Shown here in pieces: positions 44,254-54,152 of a stretch of 64,000 bases of DNA. This DNA comes from Rhodococcus sp. W8901 (GTDB lineage: Bacteria > Actinomycetota > Actinomycetes > Mycobacteriales > Mycobacteriaceae): NCBI RefSeq assembly GCF_013348805.1, contig NZ_CP054690.1, positions 4,278,001-4,342,000 of the forward strand. The letters run 5' to 3'. The translations under genes and the position numbers were made by a program. The notes under the pieces were generated by a model. The model was not told the DNA's origin and made no database searches. It was given only the letters and a program-made list of their open reading frames with translations. Positions within the stretch are counted from its first letter, which is position 1, and each line of letters starts with the position of its first letter.

Positions 44254-44831
44254 TCGTCGGCGCGGGCGTCCTTCGGGGCGTCCGCGCCGCCGTCGGTCTC
44301 CCGCCGGGCCTTGCTCCACCGCACGGCCTCGGTCAGCAGTCGTACCCCGACCGCAAGCATGACGAGGTTCCCGACGATCTGCGCCGTGACCACCGCACGG
44401 GCAGTCTGGTCGACCGCCGCGATGTCGCCGAAGCCCACCGTCGCGAAGACCGTGAGCGTGAAGTACAGCGCATCGATCCTGGTCAGCGGCTCCGTGAACG
44501 ACTCCGGATTCATCTGGGACAGGAGGAAGCTCGCCACCGCCGAGCCCAGCAAGTACACCGGCAGCGTCACCATCAGGGCCTCGGCCGACCGTATGGCGGG
44601 CACAGGGGAGCGCAAGATCTGCCGAACCTGCCAGATACACAACGCCACAACGAACAGCAGGCCGCCGACGAGGATCGCGACCATGCCCGCGTTCGACAGG
44701 TGATCCATCGGCAGCGCGAAGTACGCGATGACCAGAACGACAACCGTGCCGAGCGGACGAAGCAGAGCCCGACGCAGCAATCGACGGCGCTCGTGCTTGT
44801 CGAGCTCCTGCAGTCGGGCCGGGTCGGTCAT
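44250..44831 (-). CDS. Two-pore-type potassium channel family protein (ion channel domain)
   Basis: About 193 residues. Two N-terminal helices (GTVVVLVIAYFALPM; GMVAILVGGLLFVVALCIW), then the pore module: helix MVTLPVYLLGSAVASFLLSQ, pore loop with selectivity filter TVGFGD, and inner helix AVVTAQIVGNLVMLAVGVRL. The filter marks a K+-selective channel. No RCK or cyclic-nucleotide domain is attached. ATG 44831 (MTDPARL) is chosen; ATG 44849 would add six residues. Confidence 0.85.
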   Translation of the reverse strand: MTDPARLQELDKHERRRLLRRALLRPLGTVVVLVIAYFALPMDHLSNAGMVAILVGGLLFVVALCIWQVRQILRSPVPAIRSAEALMVTLPVYLLGSAVASFLLSQMNPESFTEPLTRIDALYFTLTVFATVGFGDIAAVDQTARAVVTAQIVGNLVMLAVGVRLLTEAVRWSKARRETDGGADAPKDARADD

Positions 44832-45038
44832 AGGCTCTCGCTTCTGCATTCGTCACACCGTACTACCGCGAATGTCGGCACCGACCTGCGACGACACACC
44901 TGACCGAGCAGAGCGGACCGATCTTCGGTAACGTTCGGATAACGACGTCGACGTCTGGAAGGGAAGTAGTCCAGCTTTCCGGTGCGAGCGAGTCGAGAAC
45001 GCGAACAGATCCGAACACCGAAAGTGGGAGGTGGACAA

Positions 45039-46436
45039 GTGCGAAGTTCACTCGGTATCTCTGCCGGAGCGGCCGGCGTGTGCACTGCACTCGTCGCCAC
45101 CGACGACACCGGCATGCAGTCCATGGAGTACCGGACGCTGTCCTCGGATCTCGGCACCCACACCGACCTCGGCGACCTCAGCCTCTCCGCGATCGGCCTG
45201 ATGACCGTCCAGGTTCCCGACCACAAGATCGAGCCGGACGCGATCGCGGTGGCGTACCGCACCGAGGGCCACGCCGCAGCCGTTCGGTCCGCGGCCAAGC
45301 GCCAACGTCGGGCCATCCGCTTGATTCCCGAGACGGCCGCCACATTGGCCTATCTCCGTAGCACCGGGCTGGTCGCGCAGTACGGGAGCATCGCGGTCGT
45401 CGATCTCGGCGCATCGGGACTCACCGTCACGGTCGTCGACCAGGCCAGCGGCTCGATCTTGTGCCGTGACCGCACCACGACCGTCAGCGGCGACGGTGCA
45501 GCCGATGAACCGGACGCCGATATCGCCTCGCGCGTCGTCGAGTTCGTGACCGGCACCTGCGCTCGCAGCTTCCGCACCCCCGAGGCCGCGGTCCTCGTCG
45601 GCGGCGGCGGAAACATCACCGACGTGGGGGCGGCACTGGACGCCGGCTTCGACGGCGTCACGATCGTCGTGCCCGAACCGGAGGCCGCGACCGCCAAAGG
45701 CGCCGCGCTGCTGGCCGGATCGAACGCCAGACAGGATTTCCCGGTGGTCGCCGGGTCGGGTGGAGGACGTGGGACGGGTGCTATCGTCGGCGCACTCGTC
45801 GTCGGTGGCCTGATGCTCGGCTACGGCGTCAAGGAAGTGATCCCGCAGAGCGAGGAGAACTACGCACCCACCGGCAGCCAGGTCATCGAGACACCCACGG
45901 GCGAACCCGATGTCCCCACTGTCGATCCGGACGACACCGACATCCCGTCGGGCGATCCGACCCCGAGCTCGACCGTTCAGGTGCCCGCCTCGCACGTGCC
46001 ACTGCCGACCACCGACGACTACAGCGGTCCGGCCTGGACGACGCAGTACACGACCACCGTCGAACCGCCCCCACCCACGACGACTCCCCCGACGCCCACC
46101 ACCACCGAGGCGCCGACCACGACGACACCGCCACCGAGCACCACGCAGAGTCGGCCGTGGATTCCGCCGATGTGGCCCGAACTGCCCACGTGGCTCCCGG
46201 GTCTCGTACCGGGGGTTCCGACTCCGGACGCCGACCCTCCGAGCCTCTCGGCCGATCCGACCACGCCCACCACCGAGACGTCCACCACCGAGCCGCCTAC
46301 CTCCGAGCCGCCGGCTTCCGAGACCCCCACCTCCGAGCCGCCCGCCCCGGGGACCGAGCCGGCCGGGCCGCAGCCAGAGGTCAGTCCCGAATCTGGCTCA
46401 CCGACACCGGAAGTCCCGGATTCGTTGCCGAGGTGA
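45039..46436 (+). CDS. Hsp70-like ATPase-domain membrane protein with Pro/Thr-rich tail
   Basis: A 465-residue protein. The first 225 residues resemble part of the actin/Hsp70 ATPase fold: [55 protein letters not shown] and [15 protein letters not shown] membrane helix follows at about residues 250-268 ([17 protein letters not shown]), then about 190 residues of Pro/Thr/Ser repeats with no fixed fold. Such proteins in mycolic actinomycetes have unknown function. GTG 45039 has GGGAGG upstream. Its end overlaps the convergent tsaD by 56 bases. Confidence 0.7.
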   Translation: MRSSLGISAGAAGVCTALVATDDTGMQSMEYRTLSSDLGTHTDLGDLSLSAIGLMTVQVPDHKIEPDAIAVAYRTEGHAAAVRSAAKRQRRAIRLIPETAATLAYLRSTGLVAQYGSIAVVDLGASGLTVTVVDQASGSILCRDRTTTVSGDGAADEPDADIASRVVEFVTGTCARSFRTPEAAVLVGGGGNITDVGAALDAGFDGVTIVVPEPEAATAKGAALLAGSNARQDFPVVAGSGGGRGTGAIVGALVVGGLMLGYGVKEVIPQSEENYAPTGSQVIETPTGEPDVPTVDPDDTDIPSGDPTPSSTVQVPASHVPLPTTDDYSGPAWTTQYTTTVEPPPPTTTPPTPTTTEAPTTTTPPPSTTQSRPWIPPMWPELPTWLPGLVPGVPTPDADPPSLSADPTTPTTETSTTEPPTSEPPASETPTSEPPAPGTEPAGPQPEVSPESGSPTPEVPDSLPR

Positions 46437-47430
46437 GCGCCGACGGCTGTGCGCCTCCCGCGATGAGGTGCGCGCCGAGGGCCGCGATCATCACGCCGTT
46501 GTCGGTGCACAGCCGCGGACTGGGCACCCGCAGCGTCAATCCCGCCGCAGCACACCGCTCCTCCGCGAGCGACCGGATCCGCGAGTTCGCGGTGGCGCCG
46601 CCGCCGAGAACGAGGGTGTCGACGCCGACGTCCTGCGCCGCGCGAACCGCCTTCATCGTCAGCACGTCCGCCACGGACTCCTGGAATCCGGCCGCGACAT
46701 CGGCGACCGGAATCGGTTCGCCCGCACGCTCCTTGGCCTCCACGAACCGCGCCACCGCAGTCTTGAGCCCGGAGAACGAGAAGTCGTGCCGGGCATCCCG
46801 GGGACCGGTCATGCCGCGCGGGAACACGACGGCGTCCCGGTCGCCCTGCTGCGCCAGGCGATCGAGCGCCGGGCCGCCCGGAAATCCGAGATCCAGCAGG
46901 CGCGCGACCTTGTCGAACGCCTCACCGGCCGCATCGTCGACCGTGGTGCCGAGTTCCACGATCGGCTTGCGGCCCAGTTCCTCCACGTGCAGCAGGTGCG
47001 TGTGCCCACCCGAGACGAGCAGCGCGACGCACGGAGGCATCGGGCCGTGCTCGATCGTGTCCACCGCGACATGCCCGCCGAGATGGTTGATCGCGTAGAA
47101 CGGCACGTCCCACGCGGCCGCGTACGCCTTGGCCGCCGCGACACCGACCAGCAGGGCGCCGGCGAGACCGGGGCCGATCGTCACGGCGATCGCGTCCGGC
47201 TTGTCGATGCCCGCGGCCGCGAGGGCGCGACGCATCGTGGGAACCATCGCCTCGAGGTGCGCGCGCGAGGCCACCTCGGGCACCACACCGCCGTAGCGGG
47301 CGTGCTGGTCGACGCTCGACGCCACCTCGTCGGCGAGCAGCTCGCAGCGCCCGTCATCGTGCCAGCGGACGATACCGACCCCGGTCTCGTCGCACGAACT
47401 CTCGATACCCATCACGATCATGGCCGTCAC
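46381..47430 (-). CDS. tsaD: tRNA N6-adenosine threonylcarbamoyltransferase TsaD
   Basis: A 349-residue enzyme of the Kae1/Gcp family that, with TsaB and TsaE, puts the threonylcarbamoyl group on A37 of ANN-decoding tRNAs. Seen: [16 protein letters not shown], the metal-binding [22 protein letters not shown] and [14 protein letters not shown]. It is the last gene of the tsaE-tsaB-rimI-tsaD cluster, overlapping rimI by four bases. Its 3' end overlaps the convergent Hsp70-like gene. Confidence 0.96.
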   Translation of the reverse strand: MTAMIVMGIESSCDETGVGIVRWHDDGRCELLADEVASSVDQHARYGGVVPEVASRAHLEAMVPTMRRALAAAGIDKPDAIAVTIGPGLAGALLVGVAAAKAYAAAWDVPFYAINHLGGHVAVDTIEHGPMPPCVALLVSGGHTHLLHVEELGRKPIVELGTTVDDAAGEAFDKVARLLDLGFPGGPALDRLAQQGDRDAVVFPRGMTGPRDARHDFSFSGLKTAVARFVEAKERAGEPIPVADVAAGFQESVADVLTMKAVRAAQDVGVDTLVLGGGATANSRIRSLAEERCAAAGLTLRVPSPRLCTDNGVMIAALGAHLIAGGAQPSALTSATNPGLPVSVSQIRD

Positions 47431-47924
47431 TCCTTGCCCTGCCGCTCGGCGGCCTCCGCGTCGATCCGCGCCGGGCGGTGCATCGTGTACGCGTCCGCGC
47501 CGCTCGGCTGGTAGTAGCGCTTTCTGGTGCCGACGATCTCGAAGCCCTCACGCTTGTACAGCGCGATCGCCGGCTCGTTGTCGGTGCGGACCTCGAGGAA
47601 CACCGGTCCGCCCCACTTGTCCGCCACGCGCAGCAGTTCGGCCAGCAGCGCTCCGCCGATGCCGCCGCGCTGCGCCGACGGATCCACCCCGATGGTGTGT
47701 ACCTCGGCCTCGGGCGTCACGCTGTTGCCGAGCAGTGCCACCCCGGCGTAGCCGATCAGTGTGTCGGCGTCGTCGCGCGCCGTGAAGTAGTGATTGTGCC
47801 CGCCCGCGAGTTCCGACCGGAACGCCTGCGCGCTCCACGGGTCGTCACCGGGGAACAGCACCTGCTCGAGCTCGGCGCACCTGTCGGTGTCGGTGTCGGC
47901 CATCGGAACGATGCGGATGCTCAT
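47427..47924 (-). CDS. rimI: Ribosomal-protein S18 alanine N-acetyltransferase RimI
   Basis: A 165-residue GNAT acetyltransferase. The acetyl-CoA loop region is [20 protein letters not shown], followed by [20 protein letters not shown] and [20 protein letters not shown], all typical of RimI. ATG 47924 overlaps the tsaB stop by four bases. The TsaB-RimI-TsaD order is common in actinobacteria. Confidence 0.93.
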   Translation of the reverse strand: MSIRIVPMADTDTDRCAELEQVLFPGDDPWSAQAFRSELAGGHNHYFTARDDADTLIGYAGVALLGNSVTPEAEVHTIGVDPSAQRGGIGGALLAELLRVADKWGGPVFLEVRTDNEPAIALYKREGFEIVGTRKRYYQPSGADAYTMHRPARIDAEAAERQGKE

Positions 47925-48577
47925 TTCCTGCGGTCCGCCAACTCCACCGCGTCCGGGCGCCGCAAGTACAACGGCACCAGCGGTTCCGGCTCCACGCCCA
48001 CCCGCAGTGCCTGCGCCGCGACCTTCACCAGACCGGCCGGCGAGGGGGTCTCGACCGGCTCGACCGGCAGGTCGAACATGTCCACGTGCGAGGCCGAGCC
48101 CGCGATCACCTGCGACGGCGACGGATCGAGATCGGACGGCTTGACGACATCGGGCCCCTCGACCCGCGCCCCGCCGGAGTAGCGCGCCCAGTACACCTCG
48201 CGGCGACGAGCATCGGTGACCACCAACAGGTCCCGCTCTCCGGAGACATCGGCGGCGATCGCGTCCAGGCTGCACACCCCGTGTACCGGGATGCCCAGCG
48301 CATCGCCGAACGCGGCGGCGGTCGCCATACCGACGCGCAGACCCGTGAACGGACCGGGCCCCACGCCGACGACGACCGCGTCCAGATCGGCGGGGCTGTG
48401 GCCCGATTGGGCCAGGCAGTCCAGAATCTGCGGGGTCAGGACCTCCGCATGCGCTCGGGCGTCGACGGTGACTCGGACGGCCAGCGTCCGAGGAACGCCC
48501 GGGTCCGAATCAGGGTCGAAGCTCACGACGCCCGCGGTGACCGCGGGAGTGGAGGTGTCGATGGCAAGGACAAGCAC
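47921..48577 (-). CDS. tsaB: tRNA threonylcarbamoyladenosine biosynthesis protein TsaB
   Basis: A 218-residue protein starting VLVLAIDTSTPAVTAGVVSF, the first strand of the inactive Kae1-like fold. GVGPGPFTGLRVGMATAAAF is the family signature. It acts as a scaffold for TsaD. GTG 48577 is chosen because the homologues begin with this LxLAIDTS motif; upstream sequence in frame is not conserved. Confidence 0.93.
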   Translation of the reverse strand: MLVLAIDTSTPAVTAGVVSFDPDSDPGVPRTLAVRVTVDARAHAEVLTPQILDCLAQSGHSPADLDAVVVGVGPGPFTGLRVGMATAAAFGDALGIPVHGVCSLDAIAADVSGERDLLVVTDARRREVYWARYSGGARVEGPDVVKPSDLDPSPSQVIAGSASHVDMFDLPVEPVETPSPAGLVKVAAQALRVGVEPEPLVPLYLRRPDAVELADRRK

Positions 48578-48603
48578 GGTAGACCAGGCTACTCGGCTCC
48601 GTA

Positions 48604-49104
48604 CTACGCGCGCGGCACCCACTCCCAGCTCGCGGTGCGGACATCGGACTCGGGCTCGCGACGCAGCCGCACCCGCAGGTGCCGATCCGCCAGATGTTCC
48701 ACCACGCCCTCGCCCCACTCGACCACGACGACGGCGTCGCCCAGGTCGGTGTCTAGATCGAGCGCGTCGAGCTGATCGTGCATATCGAGCGAGCCCGCGT
48801 CACCGCCCTCGCCGCCGAGGCGGTACGCGTCGACGTGGACCAGGCCGACGGGCGCGCCACCGTCGGGGCGCGTCCCTGGCCGGTGCTCTCTCGCGATGAT
48901 GAACGTCGGCGACGTCACCCGGCCCTCGACGCCCAGACCTGCCGCGATACCGCGGGTCAGCGCGGTCTTCCCGGCGCCCAGCGGGCCGTCCAGCACCACG
49001 AGATCACCCGCGACGAGGTCGCGGGCCAGCGCCCGCCCGAGAGCCTCGGTGTCCTCGGTCGTGGGCAGGGTCGCGTTGCCCCCGGTACGTGTGTCAGCCG
49101 ACAT
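48604..49104 (-). CDS. tsaE: tRNA threonylcarbamoyladenosine biosynthesis ATPase TsaE
   Basis: A 166-residue P-loop ATPase with DGPLGAGKTALTRGIAAGLG (Walker A) and RVTSPTFIIAREH, followed by LVHVDAYRL and VVVVEWGEGV, the usual TsaE motifs. It drives turnover of the TsaD-TsaB complex. ATG 49104 overlaps the end of the upstream hydrolase gene by eleven bases. Confidence 0.94.
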   Translation of the reverse strand: MSADTRTGGNATLPTTEDTEALGRALARDLVAGDLVVLDGPLGAGKTALTRGIAAGLGVEGRVTSPTFIIAREHRPGTRPDGGAPVGLVHVDAYRLGGEGGDAGSLDMHDQLDALDLDTDLGDAVVVVEWGEGVVEHLADRHLRVRLRREPESDVRTASWEWVPRA

Positions 49105-50188
49105 CGGTTCGCTCCAGTTCACCCGCCGGCACAGCATTCTCGTGGTTCGCACGACTCGACACGGCACGCCGGACCAGCCGATCGATCGCATCGGAGGTTA
49201 CCTGCGGGAACTCGAGCTCCACGAGATGGCCGGCATCGCGCACCCGCACCAGTTCCGAGCGCGGCAGGGCGGCCGCGAGGTACTTGGAGCTGGTGAACGG
49301 GATGATCATGTCGGCGTCACCGCACAGCACCAGCGCCGGTGTGTCCGACAGCACCGGCAGCGCCTCCGACTCGTCATGCAACTCCAACGATTCGAGGAAG
49401 TTGACGATCGTCACCACCGAGATGTCGTTGAGCATGCCCTCCGAGAACGCGACCAGCCGCGGACTGACCTCGGTGCCGTACGACGCGGCCCGCAGGATCG
49501 GCGAGATGATCGCGCGCGCGGCGCCCCGTGCCTGCTGCACGGCGCCGGGGGCGGTGCGCACCGCGAGGCGGAACCCGTCGATGACCGGGTTGTCGAGGTT
49601 GCGTCCGAGCCCCGACTTGTTCAGGCCGGCGGCGGTCGTCGCGAGCAGCCCCACACCGATCACCCTGTCGTCGAACAGCTCCGGGAACTGCCGGGCCATC
49701 GCCAGGATCGTCATGCCGCCCATCGAATGCCCGACGAGCACCACCGGGCCCGACGGCGCCACGTCCTCGACGACGGCCGCCAGGTCGCGGCCGAGCTGGG
49801 CGATGGTGCAGCTCTCGGCGGCGGGCACGCCGGACTCACCGTGCCCGCGCTGGTCGTAGAACACCATGCGGACGGAATCGCCCCACCGCTCCGCGAGCTG
49901 CGCGCGCTGGAAGTGCCACGACTCCATCCGCAGGCAGTAGCCGTGCACGAAGATCACCGTGAGGGGCGCATCCGGTGGACCCACCTCCCGCACCAGCAGT
50001 GGCACGTCGTCCTCGGTCGCCACGACGCGGCTGCGGTCGCCGGTCATGAGCGCGAAGTCCTCGGACCCGTAGATCTCCGGTCCTCGTCGCGTCGCCGCAG
50101 ACTTGACGACGTTGATCCCCGCGATCGCGCCGATCGCCGCGGCACCCAGCACTCCCCCGAACAGGCCGAGCCTGTTCAGGACGTTCAC
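49094..50188 (-). CDS. Membrane-anchored alpha/beta hydrolase
   Basis: A 364-residue protein. An N-terminal hydrophobic segment ([20 protein letters not shown], residues about 6-25) may anchor it. The hydrolase core has [20 protein letters not shown], nucleophile elbow GHSMGG, acid in [11 protein letters not shown] and base in [10 protein letters not shown]. Esterase or lipase activity is likely; the substrate is unknown. GTG 50188 overlaps the alr stop by four bases, so it is co-translated with alanine racemase. Confidence 0.85.
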   Translation of the reverse strand: MNVLNRLGLFGGVLGAAAIGAIAGINVVKSAATRRGPEIYGSEDFALMTGDRSRVVATEDDVPLLVREVGPPDAPLTVIFVHGYCLRMESWHFQRAQLAERWGDSVRMVFYDQRGHGESGVPAAESCTIAQLGRDLAAVVEDVAPSGPVVLVGHSMGGMTILAMARQFPELFDDRVIGVGLLATTAAGLNKSGLGRNLDNPVIDGFRLAVRTAPGAVQQARGAARAIISPILRAASYGTEVSPRLVAFSEGMLNDISVVTIVNFLESLELHDESEALPVLSDTPALVLCGDADMIIPFTSSKYLAAALPRSELVRVRDAGHLVELEFPQVTSDAIDRLVRRAVSSRANHENAVPAGELERTDVG

Positions 50189-51423
50189 GAACGACCGCCG
50201 GGACCGCCGACATAGGTTCGCACCGTCCGGCCCCGCACCGAGGTCACCACCTCGTAGTGGATGGTGTCGAGCGCGTCCGCCCACTCCTGTGCGTGCGGTT
50301 CACCGTGCTCGCCGTTGCCGAAGAACACCGCGGTGTCGCCCTCCTGCACACCGGCACCGTCGGGACCGAGATCGACGACGACCTGGTCCATGCAGACCCG
50401 TCCGATGCCCGGGCGCCGGTCGTCACCCAGGCGCACGTCGAACCGTCCGCCCAGCGCGCGCGGAATACCGTCCGCGTACCCGACCGGCAGCAACGCGACC
50501 GTCGTGTCGTGCGGGGCCACCCACGTGTGCCCGTAGGACACACCCTCACCAGCTGCCACTTTCTTCACCAGCGCCACCCTCGATCGGAACGTCATGACCG
50601 GCCGCAGGCCGAACGTCCCCAGATCCGGTACCGGGGACAGTCCGTATATCGCGATTCCGGGCCGAACCATGTCGAATTGCAGGTCAGCACGGGTGAGGGT
50701 GGCCGCCGAGTTCGACAGGTGCGCCGCCTCCGGAGCCAAACCGATCCGCTTGGCGTCCGCGAGGGCACCCGTGAAACGTTCCCGCTGATCGTCGATAGCG
50801 GGGTGGTGCGGTTCGTCGGCGTGCGCGAGGTGCGAGAACACACCCTTGAAACGAACCGCCCCCTCGGCCTCGACCCGAGCGAGGTCCTTCAGGAAGTCCG
50901 TCCACTCCTCACGCGAGACGCCGTTCCGGTTCAGGCCGGTGTCGACCTTGATCGTCACGGTCGCGGGCGTGCCGACCTCCCGCGCCGCCGCGACGACGGC
51001 CGCGAGATGCCGCGGCGACGACAGCCCCACCTCGACGCCCAGCGCGATCGCGGGGGCGTAGTCGGAGTCCGCGGTGTGCAGCCACGACAGCACCGGGGCG
51101 GTGATCCCGGCGTTCTTGAGTTCGATGCCCTCGGCGAGGGTGGTGACACCCAGTTCCCGGGCACCGGCAGCGAGTGCGGCCCGCGCGACCGGAACCGCGC
51201 CGTGGTTGTAGGCGTCCGCTTTCACGACGGCCATGACCGCCGCATCGCCGGCGTGCTCGCGCAGGATCCGCACGTTGTGGGCTACCGCGTCGAGATCGAT
51301 CACCGCTTCCGCCTGCGGCGCCGCCGCCGGAGGGGGTGTGTCCGCCGCCGAGGTGGCGCTCACGGTGTTCGGGTCGGTGTCGGTCTCCTGCGCGCTAGTA
51401 GTCACAGAATTCGATCCTGCCAC
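50185..51423 (-). CDS. alr: Alanine racemase
   Basis: Up to 412 residues. PLP-binding lysine is in [20 protein letters not shown]; the other domain carries [16 protein letters not shown] and [13 protein letters not shown] with the catalytic Tyr/Cys region typical of Alr. It makes D-alanine for peptidoglycan. About 35 residues before the first conserved strand ([16 protein letters not shown]) are Thr/Ala/Pro-rich; GTG 51405 is an alternative start. First of the block running to tsaD. Confidence 0.95.
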   Translation of the reverse strand: MAGSNSVTTSAQETDTDPNTVSATSAADTPPPAAAPQAEAVIDLDAVAHNVRILREHAGDAAVMAVVKADAYNHGAVPVARAALAAGARELGVTTLAEGIELKNAGITAPVLSWLHTADSDYAPAIALGVEVGLSSPRHLAAVVAAAREVGTPATVTIKVDTGLNRNGVSREEWTDFLKDLARVEAEGAVRFKGVFSHLAHADEPHHPAIDDQRERFTGALADAKRIGLAPEAAHLSNSAATLTRADLQFDMVRPGIAIYGLSPVPDLGTFGLRPVMTFRSRVALVKKVAAGEGVSYGHTWVAPHDTTVALLPVGYADGIPRALGGRFDVRLGDDRRPGIGRVCMDQVVVDLGPDGAGVQEGDTAVFFGNGEHGEPHAQEWADALDTIHYEVVTSVRGRTVRTYVGGPGGRS

Positions 51424-51463
51424 TCACCGGGACCAGCCCGGTTCCTGGGTACAACCCGACCCG

Positions 51464-52915
51464 TCACGATTCGGGCACATGTGAGCGAAGGATCCGAATC
51501 GCGGACCGCAGGTGCGCCAGCAGCGTCGACGCGGAGATCGGCGCGAGCCCGGCGTCCCCGATGTCCTCCGAACCCTCCCGCGCCCCGAGGTTGGCGGCGA
51601 GCGAGTGGGCCCGGGCCCCCGCCGCGGCCGCGGCCTCCGGTGCCAGACCCGTCGCCATCAGCGCACCGATGACGCCGGACAGGACGTCACCCGACCCGGC
51701 CGTGGCCGCCCACGAACTGCCCGCGTCGTTGACGTACGCCCGGCCGTGCGGGTCCGCGATCACGGTGGCCCGGCCCTTCAGCAGCACGGTCACGCCCCAC
51801 TCGGCGGCCAGTGCCCGCGTCGCGGCGACGCGGTCCGGCGTCGGCGCGACAGCGGTGAGCCGCTCGAACTCGCCCGCATGCGGGGTCAGCAACGTCGGCG
51901 CACCGCGCCCCCGCACCAGGTCCGGGTGCTCGGCCAGCAGGTTCAGCCCGTCGGCGTCGACGAGGACCGGTAGGTCGGTTTCCAGCACCGTCCGCAGGTC
52001 CGTCAGGGCGTCGTCGTCGGTGCCGATGCCGGGGCCCACGACCCACGCCTGTACTCGGCCCGCATCGGCGGGCGACGGGGCAGCGACCACCTCGGGCCAG
52101 TGATCGAGCACCTCCGCGACGGCACGACCCGCATACCGCACCATCCCGGCGGTGGCGGTGACCGCGGCGCCGGAGGACAGCACGGCAGCGCCCGGATAAC
52201 GTCCGCTGCCCGCGACGACGCCCACCACGCCCTGCGTGTACTTGTCGTCCGCCGGCCGCGGAACGGGCCACAACCGGCCCACCTCCCACGCGTCGAGCGC
52301 GACCAGGTCGGGCGTCGGCAGGTCCAGGCCGATCGGCACCAGTTCGACCCGGCCGCACCTCGGCGCGGCCAGGACGTGCACCGGTTTGAGCGCCCCGAAC
52401 GCCACGGTGACGGCAGCGGTCACGGCGGGACCGTCGACGGCACCGGTGTCGGGGTCCACGCCACTGGGCAGGTCGACCGCGACGATCGGGGCATCGAGTT
52501 CCGCGACGATCGCGGCCGCGGCCGGGCGCAGCGGGCCCTTGCCGGAGATCCCGACGATCCCGTCGAGCACCAGGTCGGGGCTGCCCGGATCCGACGAGAC
52601 GCGCCCACCGGCGGCCTTCAGCGCCGCCAATCCGGCGGCGTGCGCGCGCTCGGGGTTGAGTAGGACCGCGGTGACCGCCACGCCACGCCGGCGCAACAGC
52701 GTTCCCGCCCACAGCGCGTCACCGCCGTTGTCACCCGAGCCCACCAGTAGCGTGACGTCGCGGCCCGACACGCCCCCCGTTCGATCCCGCAGCTCGTCGG
52801 CCGCGACACGCGCCAGGCCGTACGCGGCGCGCCGCATCAGCGTGCCCTCGAGCAGGCGCGCCAGCAGCGGCGCCTCGGCGGCCTTGACCTGCTGCGCCGT
52901 GTAGAAGTTCCGCAT
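51464..52915 (-). CDS. nnr: Bifunctional NAD(P)HX epimerase/dehydratase Nnr
   Basis: A 483-residue fusion. The N-terminal YjeF epimerase domain starts MRNFYTAQQVKAAEAPLLAR and has LLVGSGDNGGDALWAGTLLR. The C-terminal ADP-dependent dehydratase (ribokinase-like) domain has LLTPHAGEFERL and WAATAGSGDVLSGVIGALMA. It repairs hydrated NAD(P)H. Same position as Rv3433c relative to glmS in mycobacteria. ATG 52915 is two bases downstream of the preceding stop. Confidence 0.94.
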   Translation of the reverse strand: MRNFYTAQQVKAAEAPLLARLLEGTLMRRAAYGLARVAADELRDRTGGVSGRDVTLLVGSGDNGGDALWAGTLLRRRGVAVTAVLLNPERAHAAGLAALKAAGGRVSSDPGSPDLVLDGIVGISGKGPLRPAAAAIVAELDAPIVAVDLPSGVDPDTGAVDGPAVTAAVTVAFGALKPVHVLAAPRCGRVELVPIGLDLPTPDLVALDAWEVGRLWPVPRPADDKYTQGVVGVVAGSGRYPGAAVLSSGAAVTATAGMVRYAGRAVAEVLDHWPEVVAAPSPADAGRVQAWVVGPGIGTDDDALTDLRTVLETDLPVLVDADGLNLLAEHPDLVRGRGAPTLLTPHAGEFERLTAVAPTPDRVAATRALAAEWGVTVLLKGRATVIADPHGRAYVNDAGSSWAATAGSGDVLSGVIGALMATGLAPEAAAAAGARAHSLAANLGAREGSEDIGDAGLAPISASTLLAHLRSAIRILRSHVPES

Positions 52916-52917
52916 CT

Positions 52918-53697
52918 CTACCCGGCCGCCACCGGACCGGAGATCATGAACTGCGCGCCGTTCGGATCGGCGACGTTCGCCATCCGGCCGTGCTCGGAAT
53001 CCCACGGCTCGCGCAGCACCGTCCCGCCGAGTTCCGTGAGCCGCGCGACAGCGGCGTCGGTGTCGTCCACCGCCACGAACATCTGCCAGTGTGACGGCAC
53101 GTCCGCCGGCATCGCGGTGCTCGCGTCGAAGATCCCGGCCAGGTCCTCACCGTCGAACCGGCCTGTGGTGTACCGGAATTCGCCCGTGTCGCTGAGAGTT
53201 GCCAGGTTCCAGCCGAAGACGTCCCGATAGAACGGCAACGCGGCGTCGTAGTCCTTGCTGACCAGTTCGAACCACGCGGGGGCACCGTGTTCGCCCATGA
53301 CACCGAAGCCCTTGTGCTCGGCGGGCTGCCACACCCCGACGACCCCGCCGGACGGATCGAGGAACATCGCCATGCGGCCCTGCTCGGGCACGGTCATCGG
53401 TTCCATCATCACCTGACCGCCGGACTCCGTGACGGCCTTCGCGGTGGCATCGGCGTCGGCGGTGGCCAGATACGTGGTCCAGATGTTCACGTAGGGGTTC
53501 CCCGGCTGCCCGGCCATCATGCCGGCGACGGGCTTCCCGTCGGAGAAGAACATCACGTAACCGCCGTACGCCTCTCCGGACGATTCGTGGGTCCAGCCGA
53601 ACATGGCGTCGTAGAACGCGGCGGCGCGTTCGGGATCCGAGGTCTGCAGGTCGATCCAGCAGGGCGCACCGATCGGCGCGGATTCACGGGTTGGCAT
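52918..53697 (-). CDS. VOC (glyoxalase/bleomycin resistance) family protein with two repeats
   Basis: A 259-residue protein made of two VOC units, residues about 10-125 (PCWIDLQTSDPERAAAFYDA) and 140-255 (PAWFELVSKDYDAALPFYRD). Each ends with a Pro-x-Gly turn (DPSGGVVGVW; DPNGAQFMI). It resembles the 27-30 kDa antigen CFP30B family of mycobacteria. Function is uncertain, possibly binding a small metabolite. It lies two bases upstream of nnr. Confidence 0.85.
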   Translation of the reverse strand: MPTRESAPIGAPCWIDLQTSDPERAAAFYDAMFGWTHESSGEAYGGYVMFFSDGKPVAGMMAGQPGNPYVNIWTTYLATADADATAKAVTESGGQVMMEPMTVPEQGRMAMFLDPSGGVVGVWQPAEHKGFGVMGEHGAPAWFELVSKDYDAALPFYRDVFGWNLATLSDTGEFRYTTGRFDGEDLAGIFDASTAMPADVPSHWQMFVAVDDTDAAVARLTELGGTVLREPWDSEHGRMANVADPNGAQFMISGPVAAG

Positions 53698-53770
53698 GAC
53701 TACTCCTCGCGAACTCGAGGTCGGGAGATGTAACTCGAGGCACAATCATCGCCAGACTACGCTGAATCCC

Positions 53771-54124
53771 ATGAAGACACGGGCAACTGCGATGATCGCC
53801 GGAATCGCCTTGGCTGCAAGCCTTTCCGCTTGCACCAACTCCTCGACCGACGAACCCGTCGCCGACAGCGGGCCGACGGTCAAGGTCTCGAACATGACCT
53901 ACTCGCCCTCGTCGATCACCATCTCCGCGGGACAGACGGTGACGTGGGTGTTCGACGATCGCGGCACACCACACGACGTCGTGGGCCTCGGCGACGCGAA
54001 ATCGGTGTTGCGCAGCCCGTTGAAGACCACCGGGACGTGGGAGTTCACCTTCACCGAGCCCGGCACCTACGACTACACGTGCTCGCTGCACCCGGACATG
54101 CTCGGTGTCGTCATCGTGATGTGA
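53771..54124 (+). CDS. Cupredoxin-type copper lipoprotein
   Basis: A 117-residue lipoprotein with lipobox L-S-A-C21. The mature part is a plastocyanin/amicyanin-like fold with copper ligands H68 (GTPHDV), C104, H107 and M110 (CSLHPDM, the C-x2-H-x2-M spacing of amicyanin). It should be an outer-surface electron carrier or copper binder. No redox partner gene is adjacent. A hairpin overlaps its stop codon. Confidence 0.88.
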   Translation: MKTRATAMIAGIALAASLSACTNSSTDEPVADSGPTVKVSNMTYSPSSITISAGQTVTWVFDDRGTPHDVVGLGDAKSVLRSPLKTTGTWEFTFTEPGTYDYTCSLHPDMLGVVIVM

Positions 54125-54134
54125 CGACACCGAG
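54101..54134 (+). terminator. Hairpin spanning the cupredoxin stop codon
   Basis: CTCGGTGTCGTCA (54101-54113) pairs perfectly with TGACGACACCGAG (54122-54134), loop of eight bases; the right arm begins with the TGA stop. It lies 18 bases before the convergent glmS end and probably terminates the short copper-protein transcript. Confidence 0.7.
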
Positions 54135-54152
54135 CCTGTCCTGACGGTCTCG

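Noticed and set aside
42850-44856. A 668-residue minus-strand frame opposite the metallophosphoesterase
   Set aside because: Antisense shadow; the true minus-strand gene here is the short ion channel in another frame.
42528-44903. A 791-residue plus-strand frame overlapping the metallophosphoesterase gene
   Set aside because: Shifted frame of a gene with a clear Tat signal and all metal motifs; no motif in the shifted reading.
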